A stretch of DNA of 64,000 nucleotides, taken from the NCBI RefSeq assembly GCF_024462775.1, contig NZ_JANGCE010000003.1, positions 1 through 64,000 of the forward strand. The letters run 5' to 3'. The translations under genes and the position numbers were made by a program. Positions 59,120 to 64,000 of this stretch are shown piece by piece. Position 1 is the stretch's first letter, and the number at the start of each line of letters is the position of its first letter. The notes beneath the pieces were generated by a model. The model saw only the letters and a list, made by a program, of their open reading frames with translations. It made no database searches and was not told where the DNA came from. The DNA is from Butyricicoccus faecihominis. Its GTDB lineage: Bacteria; Bacillota; Clostridia; Oscillospirales; Butyricicoccaceae.

Positions 59120-60625
59120 TTATATTTCGCTTTGCCGCGCGGCGGCGATGTTCTCCATGATCTTTTGGCGGGTATCGTCGAACAGCAGGCGGTCGTTATG
59201 CCGGTAGTAGGCTTCGCAGCCAAAGGTTTGAATCAACCAAGAGGTGAAGAAGTTCGCGGTCAGCTCGGTCGCGAAAAGGATGAGCTCCTGACTGTCGGGC
59301 AGGGCGTCGTCCAGAAAGGCAAACGCGGCTTCGATCTGGCGGCCCGCCTCGTGGGCAAGCTGCAAACGCTTTTCCGGTTCCGCGGCAAACAGCGCGCGCA
59401 GGCGGTCAAAGGCCGCGTCCGTGGGCACGCCTTCGGTGAGCAAGGTCTTTTGCGCGTTTTCCAGCCACGCGGCTTCGGCCAGCAGCGTGCGCTGTGCGTC
59501 CCGGTCGGCGGAGCCGGATTCGCGGCGGCGCTCGATGTGCGCCTGCTTTTCGGCAAGGTTCAGTTGAAGCGCGGCGGGCGCGGCCTGTTCCGCGTCGCGG
59601 ATGCGCTGCAGCGTTTTGTGCAGCGCGTCGGTCAGCGCGTCCTGCCGGTAGGCTTCGCGCGCGGTTTCGGACAGGCGGGCGAGCAGCAGACCCAAAACGC
59701 CCAGCCGCTCGTCGAACGGGGCGGCGGCAAGCTCGGCGCCGCGCAACGGCTCGTAGGCGCCCGCTAGGATATCCTCCACCTTGTACACGCGGCGGTACTT
59801 TTCGTACAGCGCAAGGTAGTTGGCAAAATCGCCCGCGATGCGCGGCAGCTGGATATACTGCCCGATCACCTCGCGGTCGACCGGCAGGCCGAGCGATTCA
59901 TAGGCGTAAAGCAGCTCGGAAAGGTCCTCCCAGCCGCGCGCGGTGGCAAATTGCAAGCCGTCCGCCGTGGTTTCGATGCGGTAAAAATGCTCCTTCCGAA
60001 TTTCCAAATAGGAGATGACCGCCCCGTGCAGCCCGCGCCGGTAGGCGTATTCCTTCCAAACCCCGAAATCCTCGTTTACATCGATGCGCTTGACGCGGTC
60101 GAGCGTGACCACGTCGAACTCGCGCACGGATTTATTGTATTCCGGCGGGTTACCCGCCGCGACGACGACCCAGCCCTCGGGCAGCCGCTGGTTGCCGAAG
60201 GTCTTGCACTGTAAAAATTGCAGCATCATGGGCGTGAGCGTTTCCGAAATACAGTTGATCTCATCCAGAAACAAAATGCCCTCGCGGACGCCCGACCGCT
60301 CGATCGAGCGGTAGACCGACGCGATGATCTCGCTCATCGTGTATTCGGTCACGGCGTATTCCCGCCCGCCGTACGCGCGGTGCTCGATATAGGGCAGGCC
60401 GAGCGCGGACTGGCGCGTGTGGTGCGTGATCGTGTAGCACACAAGGCCGATGCCGGTCTCCTCCGCGATCTGCTCCATGATCTGCGTTTTGCCCACGCCG
60501 GGCGGCCCCATCAGCAAAATGGGGCGCTGGCGCACCGGAGGGATGCGGTACTGCCCGAACGAATCGCGCGACAGATAGGCGCGGATGGCGTTTTTAATCT
60601 CTTCCTTGGCTCGTTTGATATTCAT
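59120..60625 (-). CDS. MoxR-family AAA+ ATPase
   Basis: 501 residues. Walker A is LLMGPPGVGKTQIMEQIAEE (near residue 40); Walker B is ILFLDEINCISE; sensor-type VVVAAGNPPEYNKSVREFDV and the arginine-containing LDRVKRIDVN follow. The ~230-residue C-terminal part is helical and specific to this subtype. MoxR ATPases act as chaperones with VWA partners, inserting cofactors or remodelling complexes. Its start overlaps the VWA gene by 4 nt, matching the pairing. Confidence 0.9.
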   Translation of the reverse strand: MNIKRAKEEIKNAIRAYLSRDSFGQYRIPPVRQRPILLMGPPGVGKTQIMEQIAEETGIGLVCYTITHHTRQSALGLPYIEHRAYGGREYAVTEYTMSEIIASVYRSIERSGVREGILFLDEINCISETLTPMMLQFLQCKTFGNQRLPEGWVVVAAGNPPEYNKSVREFDVVTLDRVKRIDVNEDFGVWKEYAYRRGLHGAVISYLEIRKEHFYRIETTADGLQFATARGWEDLSELLYAYESLGLPVDREVIGQYIQLPRIAGDFANYLALYEKYRRVYKVEDILAGAYEPLRGAELAAAPFDERLGVLGLLLARLSETAREAYRQDALTDALHKTLQRIRDAEQAAPAALQLNLAEKQAHIERRRESGSADRDAQRTLLAEAAWLENAQKTLLTEGVPTDAAFDRLRALFAAEPEKRLQLAHEAGRQIEAAFAFLDDALPDSQELILFATELTANFFTSWLIQTFGCEAYYRHNDRLLFDDTRQKIMENIAAARQSEI

Positions 60626-61935
60626 ATGGTTTCTTCCTCTGCGGGTAATATTTCATCTTCCGATAGCGTCACGCGGATGGCCCACGGCGGCAAATGCTCG
60701 GGGTAGCAGCGGTCCCGCAGCATGACGAAGGCCGCGTCGTACGGCGGGCGTTTAGCGGGGTAAACACCCAGCCCGTCGGTAAAGTACAAAAGGCCGCGCA
60801 GGTGGCGGAACGCGCCTTCGGCCTGTAGCTTCGCCACGTGGTCGAACACGGGGCGGAAATCGGTGGCGCTGCCGCCGGCCAGTTCAAAATTTGCCATATA
60901 GTCCGCCAGTTCGTCCGCGCTCGTGACGCGCTTGTCCGCGCGCACCCGGTCGTCGCACTGCAAAATGCGCAGATTGACGCGGCGGAAAAAGCTTTCGCTG
61001 TCGCGCAGCATGGCGTAGGTGTAGGATAGAAACGCGCGCACCAACTCGCCGGAGGTGGACATCGAGGTATCGATCGCAACGACAAAATCCTCGATCCGGT
61101 GCGCTTCGCGCGTTTCCAGCGGCTCGATCAGCGGCATGTTGCCGTAGTGACGCAGGCCGTAGGCATAATAGCCGTAATCGAACGCGTCCGGGTCGATCGA
61201 AACCTCCTCGCCCAGCACGGCGAAGCGGTGCAGGAACGCGCGGTAATCGGTCTTTTCGCGGGTCTCTACCCGCAGCTGGTCAAGCACGGCTTCGCCGCCC
61301 GCGCCGGATGCGCTGAACACGGTTTCCATGCCGGTTTGCGTGCGCGCGGTGATCTGCTGCCAGCGCTCGTCCTGCCGGCGCTGCTCCTCGTCCTCGTTTT
61401 CGGCGTACCAAAGCGTGTGGTCGTCCTCATAAAATTCGCGGGCAAGGGTGGCGCGGTCGTATTCGGATAACGGGGCGCGGCGAAAGCGGCGGTAAATCGC
61501 TTCCGCGGTCAGCACCGGCATATCGCTTTGCAGGCTTTCATATAGGTTGCGCCGCCGCACGCTGTGCGTCAGCGGGGTTAGGCAGCGGTAACCCAGCCCG
61601 TCGATGATGCTTTCCACCGCGATATCGCAGCACAGGTCCCAAAGCGCCTCGTCGCGCCCCCGGCTTTTTCCGGGATGGCGCAGCAGGCAGTGCAGCGTTA
61701 GGTGCAGGTAGGCGCGGCAGACGAGCGAGCGGGCGCGCTCATATCGCCCAGCCAAATGCGCGCCGTTCCAAAACAGGCGCGCGCCGTCGGTCGCCAGCGT
61801 GGCGGTATTGTATTCCTCGCCGTGGCGCAGCGCGCCGAGCGCCGCGTCCAGAAATGGCATGTTCAGGTACAGCTCGGCACGCGCCGTGGATAATATCTCG
61901 CGGCCGACCGCATGCCAATTCGTTTGTTGCGCCAT
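60622..61935 (-). CDS. VWA-like (DUF2201-type) partner of the MoxR ATPase
   Basis: 437 residues. The N-terminal half has a helical metallopeptidase-like domain with YLHLTLHCLLRHPGK, where the usual HExxH Glu is replaced (H-L-T-L-H), and DLCCDIAVESIIDGL. The C-terminal half is a von Willebrand A-type domain with MIDAS DTSMST in VVAIDTSMSTSGELVRAF and ELAGGSATDFRPVF and YFTDGLGVYP. This is the DUF2201 architecture. It acts in the cytoplasm with the MoxR ATPase encoded next. Confidence 0.88.
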   Translation of the reverse strand: MAQQTNWHAVGREILSTARAELYLNMPFLDAALGALRHGEEYNTATLATDGARLFWNGAHLAGRYERARSLVCRAYLHLTLHCLLRHPGKSRGRDEALWDLCCDIAVESIIDGLGYRCLTPLTHSVRRRNLYESLQSDMPVLTAEAIYRRFRRAPLSEYDRATLAREFYEDDHTLWYAENEDEEQRRQDERWQQITARTQTGMETVFSASGAGGEAVLDQLRVETREKTDYRAFLHRFAVLGEEVSIDPDAFDYGYYAYGLRHYGNMPLIEPLETREAHRIEDFVVAIDTSMSTSGELVRAFLSYTYAMLRDSESFFRRVNLRILQCDDRVRADKRVTSADELADYMANFELAGGSATDFRPVFDHVAKLQAEGAFRHLRGLLYFTDGLGVYPAKRPPYDAAFVMLRDRCYPEHLPPWAIRVTLSEDEILPAEEETI

Positions 61936-61950
61936 GCCTGCCGCACCTCC

Positions 61951-62925
61951 TTACAGCTCGAATGATTTGGTTTGCTCCGGCGCGCCCAGCCTGCCAAGCG
62001 CATCGAGCAGCAGGCCGAGCGCCTCGGTCTGCCCGCGCTGCCGCGCGCGGTCGCACGCGGCGGAAACCGCGTTAGGCCCCAGCGCGCCGCATTGCAGCAA
62101 AAAGGCGAGCGGTTCCGTGTCTCCGTTTTCGGCATAGGCAAGCGCGAGCGCGCCGCCGTGCGCGGCAAGGCAGGCGAAATAGCGTTCGCGCGCCCCTTCG
62201 CCCAGCGCGTAGGGAAAGCGCAGGCGGGTGAGCGCGACCCGCGCGGCCGCGTCGAACGCGTGCATGCGCAAAAGCCGTTCCAGCGCCGCGTCGTACTGGT
62301 GAAACTGGATCGCGCCGCGCGTGAAGCACTGCCGGTAGGCATGGCCCGCGCCGCCGATGCGGTAGCGGAACACGTGGGGCGCGGACAGTTCCTCCAAATC
62401 CTCCACATACTCGGGGAAGATCAGACGCGCTTTGCCGCCGTTTGCAAAATCCAAAGCGGCGGTGATTTCGCCCGCGTGTTCGCTGAGCAGCTTTTGCAGC
62501 AGGCTGGTTTCGCCGGAAAGAAAACGTAGGCGGATCAGCCGCAGCGCCGCGCAGTTCATCAGCGCGCCGCCGCCCAGCGTATCCGCCGCGTCGGTGAGCG
62601 AAAGCTCGGCAAGGCTCCGGCAATTAAAAAACGCATACGCGCCGATGCGGCGCAGGCCTTGCGGCAGCGTAATGCTATGGATGGCGGCGGCGTTGTGCAC
62701 CGGCGCGGGCCCGCCGCAGGTAACGCGAACGGAAAACGCGTCCGCCGGGATCGCGGGCGCGCGCTCGGCCAGCGCGTAGTCGCCAAGCGCGACGACCGGC
62801 TTGCCGAACAGCGCGTCCGGCAGCGTTACATGCTCGTCGCGCGTTTCACAGCGCAGCAGGCAAAGCCCGTCCGCTTGCTCGCGGCAGGTAAGCAGCAGAT
62901 CGTTTTCTCCCGCAAGCTCCCGCAT
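61951..62925 (-). CDS. Leucine-rich-repeat (BspA-like) protein with ankyrin-like end
   Basis: 324 residues. The ATG at 62925 follows GAAGGAGGG. No signal peptide. The middle (AAIHSITLPQGLRRIGAYAF, FNCRSLAELSLTDAADTLGG, ALMNCAALRLIRLRF) has LRR_5 units. The C-terminal ~100 residues are helical pairs (YALGEGARERYFACLAAHGG, LLQCGALGPNAVSAACDRAR) of ankyrin or TPR character. It is the first gene of the MoxR-VWA operon, 15 nt upstream, and probably recruits the substrate. A TATAAT (complement of 62988-62993) may be its -10. Confidence 0.8.
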   Translation of the reverse strand: MRELAGENDLLLTCREQADGLCLLRCETRDEHVTLPDALFGKPVVALGDYALAERAPAIPADAFSVRVTCGGPAPVHNAAAIHSITLPQGLRRIGAYAFFNCRSLAELSLTDAADTLGGGALMNCAALRLIRLRFLSGETSLLQKLLSEHAGEITAALDFANGGKARLIFPEYVEDLEELSAPHVFRYRIGGAGHAYRQCFTRGAIQFHQYDAALERLLRMHAFDAAARVALTRLRFPYALGEGARERYFACLAAHGGALALAYAENGDTEPLAFLLQCGALGPNAVSAACDRARQRGQTEALGLLLDALGRLGAPEQTKSFEL

Positions 62926-63122
62926 GGCGCAGCCCTCCTTCATTTAAAAAATGAATTTCATGCAGCTATAATAGCCGCTTTACGGTTATTATAGCACGTC
63001 CCGCGGCGGCGTAAAAGCGAATCGCCGTATTTCCGGGGCGCGCCAACACCGAATCAGCATAGTAGACAAGAAAGAGGAGAAAATATTATTAATATTTATT
63101 ATCAATAAATAAAGAAAATCAC

Positions 63123-63151
63123 TAGACAAAGCAGTAAAACGATGGTATACT
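63123..63151 (+). promoter_or_regulatory. Promoter of the desulfoferrodoxin gene
   Basis: -35 TAGACA (63123-63128), 17-bp spacer, -10 TATACT (63146-63151). Nearby A+T-rich DNA (62995-63120) holds no gene; its TTATTAATATTTATTATCAA stretch might be a PerR/Fur-like site, unproven. Confidence 0.7.
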
Positions 63152-63202
63152 TTAGGCATAAAGGAAATACCATGAACGAAACATATTTGGGAGGAAAAAA
63201 CC

Positions 63203-63583
63203 ATGTGCGAAGTTAAGTTTTATAAATGCAGCCACTGCGGCAATCTGGTAGGGATGATCCATGACGCGGGCGTACCGATCGTCTGCTGTGGCGAGAAAAT
63301 GACCGAGCTTGTTCCGGGCTCGGTGGACGCCGCCGCTGAAAAGCATGTGCCGGTCATCCGTGTGGAAGGCGATACGGTAACGGTATCCGTTGGTTCCGTG
63401 GCGCATCCGATGGCGGAGGAGCACTTCATTGAGTGGATCTATTTACAGACCGAGCGCGGCGGCCAGCGCAAGTGCCTTGCGCCCGGCGAAGCGCCCGAAG
63501 CAACGTTTGCGCTTGCCGGAGAAAAGCCGGTTGCGGCGTATGCCTACTGCAACCTGCACGGCCTGTGGAAAGCGGACGTATAA
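63203..63583 (+). CDS. Class I desulfoferrodoxin (superoxide reductase)
   Basis: 126 residues, starting at an ATG after GGGAGG. The N-terminal rubredoxin-like iron site has Cys in FYKCSHCGNLVG and IVCCGEKM (C-x2-C, CC). The catalytic SOR domain carries the ligands in SVAHPMAEEHFIEWIYLQ and AYAYCNLHGLWKADV (His, His, His, Cys-x2-His). The conserved Glu/Lys next to the sixth position is replaced by a class I-type loop (AAEKHVPVI). It reduces superoxide to peroxide, which fits an obligate anaerobe. Confidence 0.95.
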   Translation: MCEVKFYKCSHCGNLVGMIHDAGVPIVCCGEKMTELVPGSVDAAAEKHVPVIRVEGDTVTVSVGSVAHPMAEEHFIEWIYLQTERGGQRKCLAPGEAPEATFALAGEKPVAAYAYCNLHGLWKADV

Positions 63584-63631
63584 CCGGAACATAAACAAAA
63601 GAGCTTGTTTCGCAACAGGCTCAAGACAGAC

Positions 63632-63659
63632 AAAAAGACCGGCGAAAGCCGGTCTTTTT
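63632..63659 (+). terminator. Terminator after desulfoferrodoxin
   Basis: AAAAAGACCGGC-GAAA-GCCGGTCTTTTT. Confidence 0.92.
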
Positions 63660-64000
63660 GCGTTTTCAGGCGCTCGCCGTATTCCATGTAAATGACAAGC
63701 TCTGACCACGCCTCGGTAAAATCTGATGTCATCATTATTCTGGATCGGACCAATATTAGGAATCCGTAGCCAATGTCATTTGGTGAAGCATAGCTGGCTC
63801 CTAAACGACGTAGCACCACCCATTGGCCTCCCCCCAACGAGGGCATATGCGTAAACTTAAGCAATGCGCGGGGGGTCAAAGACCGTTTTCTGGCCTTCCC
63901 CCCACGAGGGGAAGGTGGCGCGCGCCGCAGGCGCGTGACGAAAGGGGGGCGTAACGAATAGCGCATTGGAAGGTTACTGCGCACATCAATGCCAATGGTT
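63660..64000. other. Gene-poor right edge with repeat-like sequence
   Basis: No intact gene. The only long reading frame (minus, 63544-63984) runs antisense over the terminator and the end of desulfoferrodoxin. CTTCCCCCCACGAGGGGAAG near 63895 is a palindrome of an intergenic repeat class, followed by GGCGCGCGCCGCAGGCGCG. SDFTEAWSELVIYMEYG in the minus frame could be a coding remnant but is unconfirmed. Confidence 0.4.

Noticed and set aside
63544-63984. 146-codon minus-strand gene at the right edge
   Set aside because: It overlaps the desulfoferrodoxin 3' end and its terminator in antisense; composition changes along its length as if built from a repeat.

Overview
The window reads as a chromosome segment of a GC-rich, Gram-positive-type Clostridia. 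I infer Oscillospirales (Butyricicoccaceae-like), from the style of the pur genes, the SLH surface proteins, the agr-type cyclic-peptide locus, many GHKL/LytTR two-component genes, TTG/GTG starts with strong GGAGG sites, and dispersed GGGGACGGTTCTTC palindromes. The genus is not provable from the sequence alone.

Layout. 1-5.3 kb: a secreted protein of unknown function diverges from two envelope-polysaccharide genes, a GT4-pyruvyltransferase fusion and a second glycosyltransferase; the two divergent promoters share one palindromic -35. 5.3-17.3 kb: a purine operon, purE-purC-purF-purF paralog (no catalytic Cys)-purM-purN-purO-like-[inserted four-helix-bundle gene]-AICAR transformylase-three membrane genes-purD-YbjN-like. 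It has a strong promoter, a 40-codon leader ORF and an attenuator-like hairpin. The third membrane ORF runs into purD in frame. purL, purB and purK are not in the window.

17.3-24.3 kb is the most unusual part, an A+T-richer island on the minus strand. It holds a complete agr-like quorum-sensing locus (LytTR regulator, GHKL kinase, AgrB, AgrD) followed by small secreted or membrane protein genes. Three of these genes are each preceded by a copy of a ~220-bp cassette bounded by inverted GGGGACGGTTCTTC-type ends. Each cassette carries two direct repeats exactly 21 bp apart and a TATAAT exactly 35 bp after the second repeat. The agrB promoter and a second LytTR locus (37.5 kb) also have 21-bp-spaced direct repeats. 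I propose a quorum-sensing regulon spread by a MITE-like promoter element.

24.3-35.4 kb: a protein of unknown function plus glycogen branching enzyme, an ECF sigma/anti-sigma pair, a secreted M16 metalloprotease with SLH anchors, metG, a DUF4177-like protein, tatD and tRNA-Ala(GGC). 35.4-40.4 kb: a second GHKL/LytTR pair, a diguanylate cyclase and a CstA-family transporter. 40.4-47.5 kb: a 2351-residue repeat-rich SLH surface protein. 47.7-58.3 kb: a sugar ABC transporter split over divergent transcripts, with AraC, IclR and LacI regulators, a second diguanylate cyclase, an esterase and an acetyltransferase. 58.3-64 kb: a small DUF6809-like gene, a MoxR ATPase/VWA protein/LRR protein operon, a class I desulfoferrodoxin, and a gene-poor repeat-rich edge.

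All assignments come from reading motifs and context; no database search was run.
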